Part shown: positions 8,694 to 17,052 of the stretch, in pieces
Position numbering within the stretch: the first letter of the stretch is position 1
Layout of the letters: each line of letters starts with the position of its first letter
Assembly: GCF_041435055.1 (NCBI RefSeq)
Contig: NZ_CP108002.1
Location: 868,001-932,000 of the forward strand
DNA: 64,000 bases
From: Streptomyces sp. NBC_00341
Lineage (GTDB): Bacteria; Actinomycetota; Actinomycetes; Streptomycetales; Streptomycetaceae
Direction of reading: 5' to 3'
Translations under genes and position numbers: made by a program
The notes under the pieces: model-generated
Databases searched by the model: none
Seen by the model: the letters and a program-made list of their open reading frames with translations, nothing else
What the model was told of the DNA's origin: nothing

Positions 8694-9760
8694 ACACCGT
8701 CCAGGACCGCACGCCCGGGTCCACCGCACCCGGCGACATCGCCGTGCCCTCGTTCGCGGTGATCCCCGGCGGTCAGGTCCGGCGCGCCCTGGAGGGGCGC
8801 GAGAAGGACATCGTGGAAGTGGTCGAGGCGGCGTACCGCCTGCACGGCTCCGGCCGGACGGTGAACCCGCCCTCCTCGTTCCTGCGCTTCCCGGACCGGC
8901 CGACCGCCCGGATGATCGCGCTGCCCGCTTCGCTCGGCGGTACGGCGAGGGTGGACGGGCTGAAGTGGATCGCCAGCTTCCCGGAGAACGTGACGGCGGG
9001 CGTACCACGGGCCTCCGCCGTGCTGATCCTCAACGATCCGGACACCGGATACCCGTTCGCCTGTCTGGAGAGCTCGATCATCAGCGCGACGAGAACGGCC
9101 GCGTCGGCGGCGTCGGCCGCGGACCGGCTCAGCCGGGGCCGGCCCCGGCCGACCCGCGTCGGGTTCTTCGGAACCGGCCTGATCGCCCGGTACATCCACA
9201 CCTATCTCGAAGGCTCCGGCTGGTCGTTCGACGACATCGGGGTGTACGACGTGTCCGCGGAGAGCGCGGCCGGCTTCCGGGTGTACGTGGAACAGTCCGG
9301 CAGCCCCGCGGCCGTCACCGTGCACCGGGATCCGCAGGAGCTGATCCGTACGAGCGATCTCGTGGTCTTCGCGACCGTGGCCGGGCAGCCGCACGTCAGC
9401 GACCCGGCGTGGTTCGGCCACAACCCCGTCGTGCTCCACGTGTCGCTGCGGGACCTCGCCCCGCAGGTCCTGCTGGCCTCGACCAACATCGTGGACGACA
9501 TCGAGCACTGCCTCAGGGCCGGCACATCGCCTCATCTGACCGAGCAGCTCACGGGCAGCCGGAACTTCGTCAGCGGCACGCTCGACGACGTGATGGCGGG
9601 CCGGGTGGACGTGCCGGCGGACCGGCCCGTGGTGTTCTCGCCCTTCGGTCTCGGCGTGCTCGACCTCGCGGTCGGCGCCTACGTCTACGACGAGGTGGAC
9701 CGCTCGGGCGAACTGCGGACCGTCGACGACTTCTTCCACGAACGCCGCCGGTACGGGTGA
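8690..9760 (+). CDS. sbnB: 2,3-diaminopropionate biosynthesis protein SbnB-like dehydrogenase
   Basis: 356-residue member of the ornithine cyclodeaminase/mu-crystallin family. SbnB oxidatively hydrolyses N-(1-amino-1-carboxy-2-ethyl)-glutamate with NAD to L-2,3-diaminopropionate, 2-oxoglutarate and NADH. Seen here are the Rossmann dinucleotide motif RVGFFGTGLIARYIH, the substrate-side WIASFPENV..GVPRASAVLILND segment, and the SbnB-like opening FAVIPGGQVRRALEGREKDIVEVVEAAY. Its ATG overlaps the dioxygenase stop codon (ATGA), implying translational coupling. The pairing with an sbnA-like gene 53 bp downstream supports the Dap assignment over plain ornithine cyclodeaminase. Confidence 0.88.
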   Translation: MNTVQDRTPGSTAPGDIAVPSFAVIPGGQVRRALEGREKDIVEVVEAAYRLHGSGRTVNPPSSFLRFPDRPTARMIALPASLGGTARVDGLKWIASFPENVTAGVPRASAVLILNDPDTGYPFACLESSIISATRTAASAASAADRLSRGRPRPTRVGFFGTGLIARYIHTYLEGSGWSFDDIGVYDVSAESAAGFRVYVEQSGSPAAVTVHRDPQELIRTSDLVVFATVAGQPHVSDPAWFGHNPVVLHVSLRDLAPQVLLASTNIVDDIEHCLRAGTSPHLTEQLTGSRNFVSGTLDDVMAGRVDVPADRPVVFSPFGLGVLDLAVGAYVYDEVDRSGELRTVDDFFHERRRYG

Positions 9761-9813
9761 GGGCCACGGCCCGCAGTACGGACAGGACGCACCGCCCCAA
9801 GGAGGAGTTAGCC

Positions 9814-10809
9814 GTGTCGGTCATATCCGTTCCTCAGGACTTCAACGAGGAGGACCTCTACGTCGATGTGGAGCCGGTCTTCGGGCGCTCGCTGCTCCTC
9901 AAGTGCGAGGGCTTCAACTTCGCCGGCTCGATCAAGCTCAAGGCGGCCGCCGAGATGGTGGCGTCCGCCGAGCGCGGCGGCTCGCTGAAGGCCGACTCCG
10001 TCCTGGTCGAGTCCTCCTCCGGAAACCTCGGTGTCGCGCTGAGCATGATCGCGGCGAGCAAGGGATACCGGTTCATCTGCGTGACGGACTCACGCTGCAA
10101 TCTCACGACGCGGCTGCTGATGGAGGCGCTGGGCAGCGAGGTGCGCAGCGTGGCGGGCGAGGAGTCCAACGGCGGCTTCCTCGGCGCGCGGCTGGACTAC
10201 GTCCGGAGCCTCTGCGCCGCCGACGACCGGTGCGTGTGGCTGAGCCAGTACTCCAATCCGGCGAACTGGCGGGCGCACTACCTGACGACGGCGCCGGAGA
10301 TCGCCCGCTCGTTCCCTGACCTGGACGTCCTGTTCGTCGGCGCGGGGACGACCGGGACCCTGATGGGCTGCGCGCGCTACTTCCGGGACCTGCGGCGACC
10401 GGTGCGGATCGTCGCGGTGGACACCGCAGGGTCTGTGGCGTTCGGCGGCACCCCCGGCCGCCGGATGATCCCGGGTCTTGGCATGAGCATGCGCCCACCG
10501 TTGCTGGACGAGTCGTACGTGGACGAGGTGGTCCGGGTCGAGGAGGCGGACACGATCCGCGCCTGCCGCCGGCTGGCCGGACGGGGCTTCCTCTTCGGCG
10601 GCTCCACGGGCACGGTGGTGAGCGGCGCGGTCGACTGGCTGGACCGGCGGGGGGCCCGGGACCTCACCGCGGTGGCCGTGGCACCGGACCTGGGCGAGCG
10701 CTACCTCGACACCGTGTACCAGGACAACTGGGTCCGGGACCTGTACGGCCGGGGGCCCCTCGACACCGCCCGGCCGGTCCCGGCCGCCCCCGGGACACCT
10801 GCGGCCTGA
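9814..10809 (+). CDS. sbnA: 2,3-diaminopropionate biosynthesis protein SbnA-like synthase
   Basis: 331-residue PLP enzyme of the cysteine synthase (beta-family) fold. SbnA condenses O-phospho-L-serine with L-glutamate to the SbnB substrate. The PLP lysine is expected at Lys41 in FNFAGSIKLKAA; the phosphate-binding loop is GAGTTGTLMG, and SSSGNLGVALS is the substrate loop. The GTG start at 9814 is set by a strong ribosome site (aaggaggag, 9799-9807); there is no good upstream alternative. It is the last gene of the operon. Its glutamate by-product cycling with SbnB, which returns 2-oxoglutarate, could also feed the 2-oxoglutarate-dependent hydroxylase encoded upstream. Confidence 0.88.
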   Translation: MSVISVPQDFNEEDLYVDVEPVFGRSLLLKCEGFNFAGSIKLKAAAEMVASAERGGSLKADSVLVESSSGNLGVALSMIAASKGYRFICVTDSRCNLTTRLLMEALGSEVRSVAGEESNGGFLGARLDYVRSLCAADDRCVWLSQYSNPANWRAHYLTTAPEIARSFPDLDVLFVGAGTTGTLMGCARYFRDLRRPVRIVAVDTAGSVAFGGTPGRRMIPGLGMSMRPPLLDESYVDEVVRVEEADTIRACRRLAGRGFLFGGSTGTVVSGAVDWLDRRGARDLTAVAVAPDLGERYLDTVYQDNWVRDLYGRGPLDTARPVPAAPGTPAA

Positions 10810-10815
10810 AGAGGC

Positions 10816-10829
10816 GTGACCTCGGTCAC
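10816..10829. promoter_or_regulatory. short palindrome after the Dap operon
   Basis: GTGACC and GGTCAC, separated by TC, form a compact palindrome 6 bp after the sbnA-like stop codon. It is too short for a convincing terminator. It could be an operator for the downstream murT promoter or chance. The rest of the 268-bp gap before murT shows no gene. Confidence 0.25.
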
Positions 10830-11077
10830 CCCTGCCTGTCGCGGCCCGCACCGCGAGGGGCGGGGCACGGGCGGTGCGATATGACGAGAGGTCAGGCCTC
10901 CCGGGCCGCGAGGAACCGGACCCCCTGAGCCGCCCGCCCTCTGGTTTTTCGCGCCGGTGGTACGTCACGCGCCCCACATTCCACCGGAACTCCACGCCCC
11001 GAGCGGTGCCGCCGTGCCTCCGCCGCGCCGGACATCGATAGGCTGGGCGCGGACCGATGCAAGGAGGATCTAGGACG

Positions 11078-12316
11078 ATGGCAGGCAACACGGAGCCGTT
11101 GTCGCCGCGGGCCAAGCTGGCCGTGACGGCGGGCAAGGCCGCTGCGGCGGTGTCGCGGGCAGCCGGGCGGGGCAGCGGATCGGTGATCGGCGGCCGGGTG
11201 GCGCTCAAGCTCGACCCCGACCTGCTCGGGCGGCTGGCACAGCACCTGGACGTGATCCTGGTGTCGGCGACCAACGGCAAGACGACCACGACCCGGCTGA
11301 TCGCCGAGGCACTGCGGGCCGCCGGCCCGGTCGTGTCGAACGCGCTCGGCGCCAACATGCCCGCGGGCATCACCTCGGCCCTGGCCGGCGGCTCGGACGC
11401 GCAGTACGGCGTGATCGAGGTGGACGAGAAGTACCTCGCCGGAGTCGCCCGCGACACGACGCCCAAGGTGATCGCGCTGCTCAACCTCTCCCGCGACCAG
11501 CTGGACCGGGCCGCGGAGACCCGGATGCTCGCCGAGAAGTGGCGCGAGGGGCTGTCCGGCTCGAAGGCCGTGATCATCGCCAACGCCGACGACCCGCTGA
11601 TCGTCTGGGCGGCCTCCTCCTCACCCAACGTGGTGTGGGTCGCGGCCGGACAGGCGTGGAAGGACGACGCCTGGTCCTGCCCGTCCTGCGGCGGTGTGAT
11701 GCAGCGCCCCGGCGACGACTGGTTCTGCGGCGAGTGCGGATTCCGCCGGCCGCCGCCCAGCTGGGTGCTGCACGGCGACTACGTGCTGGACCCGCACGGC
11801 TCGGCCTGGCCGATCCACCTCCAGCTGCCCGGCCGCGCCAACAAGGCCAACGCCACCAGCTCGGCGGCCGTGGCCGCCGTCTTCGGCGTACCGCCCCAGG
11901 TCGCCCTGGAGCGGATGTACCACGTCCAGGCCGTCGCGGGCCGCTACGACGTCGTCACCTTCCTCAACCGTGAGCTGCGGCTCCTGCTGGCGAAGAACCC
12001 GGCGGGCTGGCTGGAGACGTTCTCGCTGATCGACCCGCCGCCCACCCCGGTGATCCTCTCCGTCAACGCCCGCGGCGCCGACGGTACGGACACCTCCTGG
12101 CTCTGGGACGTGGACTACACCCAGCTCGCGGGTCACCCGATCTTCGTGCTCGGCGACCGCAAGCTCGACCTCGCGGTCCGGCTCGAAGTGGCCGGTCTGG
12201 ACTTCCGGGTCTGCGAGAACCTCGACGAGGCCGTGCAGCAGGCACCGCCCGGCCGTATCGAGGTCATCGCCAACTACACCGCCTTCCAGGATCTGCGCCG
12301 TCGTGTCGGCAACTGA
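11078..12316 (+). CDS. murT: lipid II isoglutaminyl synthase subunit MurT
   Basis: 412-residue Mur-ligase-like subunit that, with GatD, amidates the alpha-carboxyl of D-Glu in lipid II using glutamine and ATP. Visible: the ATP-binding loop SATNGKTTTTRLIAEAL, a Cys4 ribbon-like insert (CPSCGG and CGECGF, about residues 205-225) typical of MurT rather than MurC-F, and the C-terminal DUF1727 region. The ATG at 11078 is preceded by aaggagg at 11061-11067. It is followed by gatD after 34 bp. It acts at the inner face of the membrane on lipid-linked precursors. Confidence 0.94.
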   Translation: MAGNTEPLSPRAKLAVTAGKAAAAVSRAAGRGSGSVIGGRVALKLDPDLLGRLAQHLDVILVSATNGKTTTTRLIAEALRAAGPVVSNALGANMPAGITSALAGGSDAQYGVIEVDEKYLAGVARDTTPKVIALLNLSRDQLDRAAETRMLAEKWREGLSGSKAVIIANADDPLIVWAASSSPNVVWVAAGQAWKDDAWSCPSCGGVMQRPGDDWFCGECGFRRPPPSWVLHGDYVLDPHGSAWPIHLQLPGRANKANATSSAAVAAVFGVPPQVALERMYHVQAVAGRYDVVTFLNRELRLLLAKNPAGWLETFSLIDPPPTPVILSVNARGADGTDTSWLWDVDYTQLAGHPIFVLGDRKLDLAVRLEVAGLDFRVCENLDEAVQQAPPGRIEVIANYTAFQDLRRRVGN

Positions 12317-12350
12317 CCCCGGCCCCGGCCCCCTCCGGAGAGGACGAAGC

Positions 12351-13079
12351 ATGAGCAACAACAGCCTGCGGCTGGTGTGGGTCTACCCGGACCTGCTCAG
12401 CACCTACGGCGACCAGGGCAACGCCCTGGTGGTGGAGCGCCGGGCCCGCCAGCGCGGCCTCGACGTGTCGCGCGTCGACGTGCGCAGCGACCAGCCCGTT
12501 CCCACGTCGGGCGACATCTATCTGATCGGCGGCGGTGAGGACCGTCCGCAGCGGCTCGCCGCGGAGCGGCTGCGCCGTGACGGCGGTCTCAGCCGGGCCG
12601 CGTCCAACGGCGCGATCATCTTCTCGGTCTGCGCCGGCTACCAGATCCTCGGCCACGAGTTCGTCAACGACCTCGGTGAGCGCGAGCAGGGCCTCGGGCT
12701 GCTCGACGTGGTCTCCACCCGCGGCGAGGGCGACCGGTGCGTGGGCGACGTGCTCGCGGACATCGACCCGCACCTCGGGCTGCCTCCGCTGACGGGCTTC
12801 GAGAACCACCAGGGCGTCACCCATCTCGGCCCGACGGCACGCCCGTTCGCCCGGGTGCAGTTCGGCCGGGGCAACGGCACCGGGGACGGCACGGAGGGTG
12901 CGTACAACGACACCGTGTTCGGCACGTACATGCACGGGCCCGTGATGGCGCGCAACCCGCTCATCGCGGACCTGCTGCTGAAGCTGGCGCTCGATGTGAA
13001 CGCGCTGCCGCCGACCGACGACCGCTGGTACGAGGCGCTGCGCGCCGAGCGGATCGCGTCCGCGACACAGCCCGTCTGA
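12351..13079 (+). CDS. gatD: lipid II isoglutaminyl synthase glutaminase subunit GatD
   Basis: 242-residue class I glutamine amidotransferase of the CobB/CobQ type. It hydrolyses glutamine and passes ammonia to MurT for amidation of the peptidoglycan stem peptide. The nucleophile Cys is in IIFSVCAGYQILG and the catalytic His in VFGTYMHGPVMARNP. The gene lies directly behind murT with its own ribosome site (ggagagga), the conserved actinobacterial and firmicute arrangement. A 12-bp perfect palindrome (GCTCAGCTGAGC, 13093-13104) sits 13 bp after the stop, of unknown role. Confidence 0.94.
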   Translation: MSNNSLRLVWVYPDLLSTYGDQGNALVVERRARQRGLDVSRVDVRSDQPVPTSGDIYLIGGGEDRPQRLAAERLRRDGGLSRAASNGAIIFSVCAGYQILGHEFVNDLGEREQGLGLLDVVSTRGEGDRCVGDVLADIDPHLGLPPLTGFENHQGVTHLGPTARPFARVQFGRGNGTGDGTEGAYNDTVFGTYMHGPVMARNPLIADLLLKLALDVNALPPTDDRWYEALRAERIASATQPV

Positions 13080-13222
13080 TGAGGCGAAATTCGCTCAGCT
13101 GAGCGGAGTCCAGCAGGCGGACGCCCGGTTCGGTCCCGCCACCCTGCGCCGGTAGGGTGGCGGGATTCCAGCCGGACGACGTGGTCCGGTCGTCGGCCCA
13201 CGTTGCAAAGGTTTCCCGGGCA

Positions 13223-14248
13223 ATGCGAATTGGTGTGCTCACCTCCGGTGGCGACTGCCCCGGCCTCAATGCGGTCATCCGTTCCGTCGTCCACCGTGCG
13301 GTGGTCGACCACGGTGACGAGGTCATCGGCTTCCACGACGGGTGGCGGGGCCTCCTGGAGTGCGACTACCGCAAGCTCGACCTCGACGCGGTCGGCGGCA
13401 TCCTCGCCCGCGGCGGCACGATCCTCGGCTCCTCCCGGGTCCAGCCCGCGCACCTGCGCGGCGGCGTGGAACAGGCCAGGGGCCATGTCAACGACCTCGG
13501 TCTCGACGCGATCATCCCGATCGGCGGCGAGGGCACCCTCAAGGCGGCGAACCTGCTGTCGGAGGCGGGGCTGCCGATCGTCGGCGTACCGAAGACGATC
13601 GACAACGACATCGCCTCCACCGACGTCACCTTCGGTTTCGACACCGCCGTGGGCGTGGCCACCGAGGCTCTGGACCGGCTGAAGACCACCGCGGAGTCCC
13701 ACCAGCGGGTCATGATCGTCGAGGTCATGGGCCGTCACACCGGCTGGATCGCCCTGCACTCCGGCATGGCCGCCGGCGCACACGCCATCGTCGTCCCCGA
13801 GCGCCCCTTCGACATAGACGAGCTGACCGAGCTGGTCGGCCGGCGCTTCTCGGCCGGCAAGAAGTTCGCGATCGTCGTGGTCGCCGAGGGCGCCAAGCCG
13901 CGCGAGGGCTCCATGGAGTTCCAGTCGGGCGTCAAGGACATCTACGGGCACGAGCGCTTCGCGGGCGTCGCGACCCAGCTCTCCATCGAGCTGGAGCAGC
14001 GGCTGGGCAAGGAGGCCCGCCCGGTGATCCTCGGCCATGTGCAGCGCGGCGGAACGCCGACCGCGTACGACCGGGTCCTGGCGACCCGGTTCGGCTGGCA
14101 CGCGGTGGAGGCGGCGCACCGGGGCGAGTTCGGCATGATGACGGCGCTGCGCGGCACGGACATCACCATGGTCCCGCTCGCGGAGGCCGTGGAGACCCTG
14201 AAGACGGTGCCGGCCGAGCGGTACGGCGAGGCCGAGTGCGTGCTCTGA
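13223..14248 (+). CDS. pfkA: 6-phosphofructokinase
   Basis: 341-residue phosphofructokinase that phosphorylates fructose 6-phosphate in glycolysis. The start MRIGVLTSGGDCPGLNAVIR is the canonical N-terminus. The phosphoryl-donor loop is GGEGT and the catalytic loop is PKTIDNDI. Gly in the first motif points to a nucleotide donor, while Lys in the second is the residue seen in PPi-dependent and mixed-clade enzymes. Actinobacterial enzymes of this clade include both ATP and PPi users, so the donor is not settled by sequence. The EVMGRHTGWIALHSG and GHVQRGGTPTAYDR motifs are intact. It is followed by a strong terminator. Confidence 0.93.
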   Translation: MRIGVLTSGGDCPGLNAVIRSVVHRAVVDHGDEVIGFHDGWRGLLECDYRKLDLDAVGGILARGGTILGSSRVQPAHLRGGVEQARGHVNDLGLDAIIPIGGEGTLKAANLLSEAGLPIVGVPKTIDNDIASTDVTFGFDTAVGVATEALDRLKTTAESHQRVMIVEVMGRHTGWIALHSGMAAGAHAIVVPERPFDIDELTELVGRRFSAGKKFAIVVVAEGAKPREGSMEFQSGVKDIYGHERFAGVATQLSIELEQRLGKEARPVILGHVQRGGTPTAYDRVLATRFGWHAVEAAHRGEFGMMTALRGTDITMVPLAEAVETLKTVPAERYGEAECVL

Positions 14249-14268
14249 GCGACACCACCGTCTGAGGA

Positions 14269-14300
14269 CTGCCCCCGGCCGCGAGCGCGGCCGGGGGCAG
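14269..14300 (+). terminator. hairpin terminator of pfkA
   Basis: CTGCCCCCGGCCGC (14269-14282) pairs perfectly with GCGGCCGGGGGCAG (14287-14300) around a 4-nt loop, followed by ttct. The 14-bp GC stem starts 21 bp after the pfkA stop, as expected for a streptomycete terminator. Confidence 0.85.
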
Positions 14301-14367
14301 TTCTACTCTGGTCGGGACAACCGGCACGAAACGGGGACGTCCCGGCGCCCCCTTCAGGAGTGAACAG

Positions 14368-15318
14368 ATGGATCACAGCGGGCACGGCATGAACATGGAT
14401 CTGCCGCCGTTCACGCTGGGACGCGGGCTCCAGTTCTCCGCGGACCCGATCTTCCTGATCGGCTGCGTGCTCGCCGTGCTCCTGTACGGGTACGCGGTGG
14501 TGCGGCTGCGCAGGCGCGGGGACGCATGGCCGGTCAACCGGATCGTCTTCTTCGTCATCGGTGTGCTGAGCATCGCCCTGGTGATGTGCACCAAGCTCAA
14601 CGACTACGGCATGGTCATGTTCAGCGTCCACATGGTGCAGCACATGGTGATCAGCATGCTGTCGCCGATCCTGCTGCTGCTGGGCGCGCCCGTGACGCTC
14701 GCGCTGCGTGCCCTGCCGGTCGCGTCGCGTGGCAGCAAGGGGCCGCGCGAGCTGCTTCTGATGCTGCTGCACAGCCGGTACATGAAGGTCATCACGCATC
14801 CGGTCTTCACCATCCCGCTCTTCATCGCCAGCCTGTACGGCCTGTACTTCACCCCGCTCTTCGACTTCCTGATGGGCTCGACGGCCGGGCACCTCGCGAT
14901 GATGGTGCACTTCCTCGGGGTCGGTCTGGTCTTCTTCTGGCCGATCATGGGCATCGACCCGGGGCCGCACCGCCCGGGATATCTGCTGCGGATGCTGGAG
15001 CTGTTCGCCGGTATGCCGTTCCACGCGTTCTTCGGCATCGCGCTGATGATGGCCTCCCAGCCCATGGTCGAGGTCTACAAGAACCCGTCGGCCTCCCTCG
15101 GCATCGACGCCCTGTCCGACCAGAACGCGGCGGGCGGGATCGCCTGGGCGTTCAGCGAGATCCCGTCGGTGCTGGTGCTGCTCGCCCTGGTATTCCAGTG
15201 GTACCGCTCGGATCAGCGGACCGCGAAGCGCTCGGACCGTGCGGCGGACCGCGACGGCGACCAGGAGCTTCACGCGTACAACGCGTATCTCGCCTCGTTG
15301 CAGGCGCGCGGACAGTAG
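14368..15318 (+). CDS. cytochrome c oxidase assembly protein, CtaG family
   Basis: 316-residue polytopic membrane protein of the caa3_CtaG family, linked to copper insertion and assembly of cytochrome c oxidase. The N-terminus is His/Met rich (MDHSGHGMNMD), a likely copper-binding stretch. About seven to eight hydrophobic segments follow, with characteristic buried polar motifs such as SVHMVQHMVISMLSPILLLL and GIDPGPHRPGYLLRMLELF. The C-terminal tail is charged and cytosolic-looking. The ATG at 14368 follows aggag. It stands alone between the pfkA terminator and a small membrane protein gene. Confidence 0.85.
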   Translation: MDHSGHGMNMDLPPFTLGRGLQFSADPIFLIGCVLAVLLYGYAVVRLRRRGDAWPVNRIVFFVIGVLSIALVMCTKLNDYGMVMFSVHMVQHMVISMLSPILLLLGAPVTLALRALPVASRGSKGPRELLLMLLHSRYMKVITHPVFTIPLFIASLYGLYFTPLFDFLMGSTAGHLAMMVHFLGVGLVFFWPIMGIDPGPHRPGYLLRMLELFAGMPFHAFFGIALMMASQPMVEVYKNPSASLGIDALSDQNAAGGIAWAFSEIPSVLVLLALVFQWYRSDQRTAKRSDRAADRDGDQELHAYNAYLASLQARGQ

Positions 15319-15384
15319 CGCCGGACAGGCCTTCGGGGTGACGATGGCAGTAACGGCCGCGCGGCCGACGAGGAGCGTGCGCGC

Positions 15385-15543
15385 ATGTCCGGATCCACGA
15401 AGACCATGGGAGTGCTCACCGTAGGTGCCCTGGTGACGGTCACCGGTTACACGGTTGCACTGGGGAGCAACGGCTGGCTCTGGTTCGGCTGGGTGGTGCT
15501 GGGGCTGATCACGATCGGAATGGTCGCCACCCGCGAGACCTGA
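15385..15543 (+). CDS. small conserved membrane protein (52 aa)
   Basis: A 53-codon reading frame starting MSGSTKTMGVLTVGALVT and ending VATRET. It has two closely spaced hydrophobic stretches (GVLTVGALVTVTGYTVAL and WFGWVVLGLITIGMVA) separated by a short turn with SNGWL, so a hairpin membrane protein is likely. Codon use is strongly G/C in third positions, unlike a random frame. A gaggagcg ribosome site lies about 9 bp before the ATG. It lies 66 bp after the CtaG-like gene on the same strand and may be a small oxidase-associated protein, but I recognise no family function. Confidence 0.75.
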   Translation: MSGSTKTMGVLTVGALVTVTGYTVALGSNGWLWFGWVVLGLITIGMVATRET

Positions 15544-15613
15544 GCCCGGTGACTCGGAGCCGGGTGACTGAAAACGCGGCGACTCAGAACGCGGTGACGC
15601 TGAACCCAGCGGC

Positions 15614-16000
15614 TCAGAAGCGGAACACCGGGCCGGTGACCGCGTCCATCAGGCATGCGTTGGGGTAGGTGTGCCGCCAGCCGACGGCGTCGCCCTGCCG
15701 GGCGCCCTCCGCGGTGACGGTGACCGGGTCGTCCTCATGGGTGCACGGATGCGGGTCACCGGCGAGGGCGTCGAAGTCGCCGTCGGCCGCGTCGAGCGCC
15801 GCGCAGGCGCCGAGCGCGTCGGGATGCCGGTCGTCTGGGCCAGGCGGGCAGTGCAGGACGACCCCCCGGATCCAGGTGTTGGCGCTGCCGGAAACGGTCA
15901 GGAGAACCCCCTGGTCCGGCGCGGCCACGGCGGGCACGGCCGAACCGACGGGCAGCAGGGCGGTGAGGACGACGGTGGTAAGGGCGGCGCGCAGGCGCAT
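15614..16000 (-). CDS. subtilisin inhibitor-like secreted protein (SSI family)
   Basis: 128-residue secreted serine-protease inhibitor. A signal peptide spans about residues 1-27 (MRLRAALTTVVLTALLPVGS, ending AVAA). The four disulfide cysteines of the family are present (Cys51, 66, 86, 116), with the surrounding CPPGPDDRHP, GDFDAL and DPVTVTAEG patterns and a C-terminal VFRF. By alignment with classical SSI the reactive-site bond follows residue 88, giving P1 His and P1' Glu (PCTHEDDP) instead of the usual Met, Lys or Arg. Target protease is therefore unclear and inhibition may be weak. The start at 16000 gives a proper signal peptide; an upstream extension would not. Confidence 0.88.
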   Translation of the reverse strand: MRLRAALTTVVLTALLPVGSAVPAVAAPDQGVLLTVSGSANTWIRGVVLHCPPGPDDRHPDALGACAALDAADGDFDALAGDPHPCTHEDDPVTVTAEGARQGDAVGWRHTYPNACLMDAVTGPVFRF

Positions 16001-16564
16001 GTCGGGCTCCGGTGCTCCGGGATCAGTGGCTCGGGACTGCGGGGCCACCCCACCCCGGCACCGCCGCCGTGACAAGCAGCCGCGCCGGGCACCCCTGGCA
16101 CGCACTCCGCCACCTCGTGTGCCATCGCGTACGGGGAACGTCACGCCAGGTGCACATCGCGGCCCTCGGGCGCCGAGCGACTACCCGTCACTCCATGTAG
16201 CGGAAGGGGGCGTTCCCGGCCGGCGCGTGTGTGAACTACCGCCGCCCGGACACGAGCGTTTCCGCACCGCACGATCCAGGGTGCGCCCGTGCCCCACCCC
16301 CGCCCCCGCACCGACACCGACCCGACGCGAGGTGACTACTCCGTCACCGTACGCATCTAACACGATCACCACCGCGCACGCCCCGAAGGCGCTCCGCGCA
16401 GCCGCCCCGACGCGTATGCGAACACCTGCGGGCGGGGTCGGGAGCCGCACCCGAGGACCGGCAACCCATCCCCGTTCAGGGCCCGTTCGACGTATGACCG
16501 CGTTAACGCACCCGTAAGCCAGTTGTGATTTAAGTCTTGACAGGTGCCTATCGCCACGCCACTT

Positions 16565-16578
16565 TGGGAGCGCTCCCA
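16565..16578. promoter_or_regulatory. CebR-type operator (cellulose utilisation)
   Basis: TGGGAGCGCTCCCA is the exact 14-bp palindrome recognised by the cellobiose/cellotriose-responsive LacI-family repressor CebR of streptomycetes. It overlaps the expected -10 region about 17 bp after a TTGACA -35 (16537-16542) and points to the GH6 cellulase, giving cello-oligosaccharide induction. The distance to the ATG (about 475 bp) implies a long untranslated leader. Confidence 0.85.
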
Positions 16579-16704
16579 CAATCAAGACTTGCACACTTCA
16601 TCCCCCTCCCTTCTCCCCCAATACCGGGTGCCGAGACGGGCGCTTCGGGGCGCAGCCGCGCTCCAGGCCCGCTCCTCGCCGCCCGGCAGAGGAAGGCGTT
16701 TGTC

Positions 16705-16815
16705 ATGAGCTTGGCGAAGCACGGCGGGCACCTCCGCACCGGAGGACTCCCGGTCCTCCTCCTGCCGGAAGGTCGCCGCCGCCTGCCCGGATCAAGCCGG
16801 GTCTCCAACTCGTGA
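16705..16815 (+). CDS. possible 36-aa leader peptide
   Basis: Short frame with ATG at 16705 preceded by a ggaagg ribosome site at 8-9 bp. It lies downstream of the CebR box and the predicted promoter, in the transcribed leader of the cellulase gene. The peptide begins MSLAKHGGHLRTGGLPVLLL and is basic. Its TGA overlaps a following GTG start of a 22-codon frame. No family is recognised and it may be spurious. Confidence 0.25.
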   Translation: MSLAKHGGHLRTGGLPVLLLPEGRRRLPGSSRVSNS

Positions 16816-17052
16816 ACAACCCCAGCACGGCGGCCACCGCACCGCACTCCCGGTGGCGGGTCGCCCATCCGCCCCGCTGAACCCGCCATCGGGGCACCAC
16901 CGCACACCTCACCGGCAACACCACCGACCGCCGTCCTCTCCGACGGCTGCCCGAAGCGGGTGCCGGGACCGACCGGTCCCGCCCCTGGCAACACCCCACG
17001 AACCCGTCTGCGGGGAGCTTCCGCAGACGTACGAGAGGAGCACGGAGCCGCA

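Larger units (their letters stand above)
16001..17052. other. long intergenic region upstream of cellulase
   Basis: About 1 kb without a convincing large gene. It includes the promoter of the SSI-like gene on the minus side, a TTGACA-like -35 at 16537-16542, a CebR box at 16565-16578 and a roughly 470-nt leader before the cellulase ATG. Within the leader, a 36-codon frame (16705-16815, MSLAKHGGHLRTGG...) has a ggaagg ribosome site, and its stop overlaps a GTG that opens a 22-codon frame. Both could be leader peptides but codon evidence is weak. No tRNA or repeat was recognised. Confidence 0.5.
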
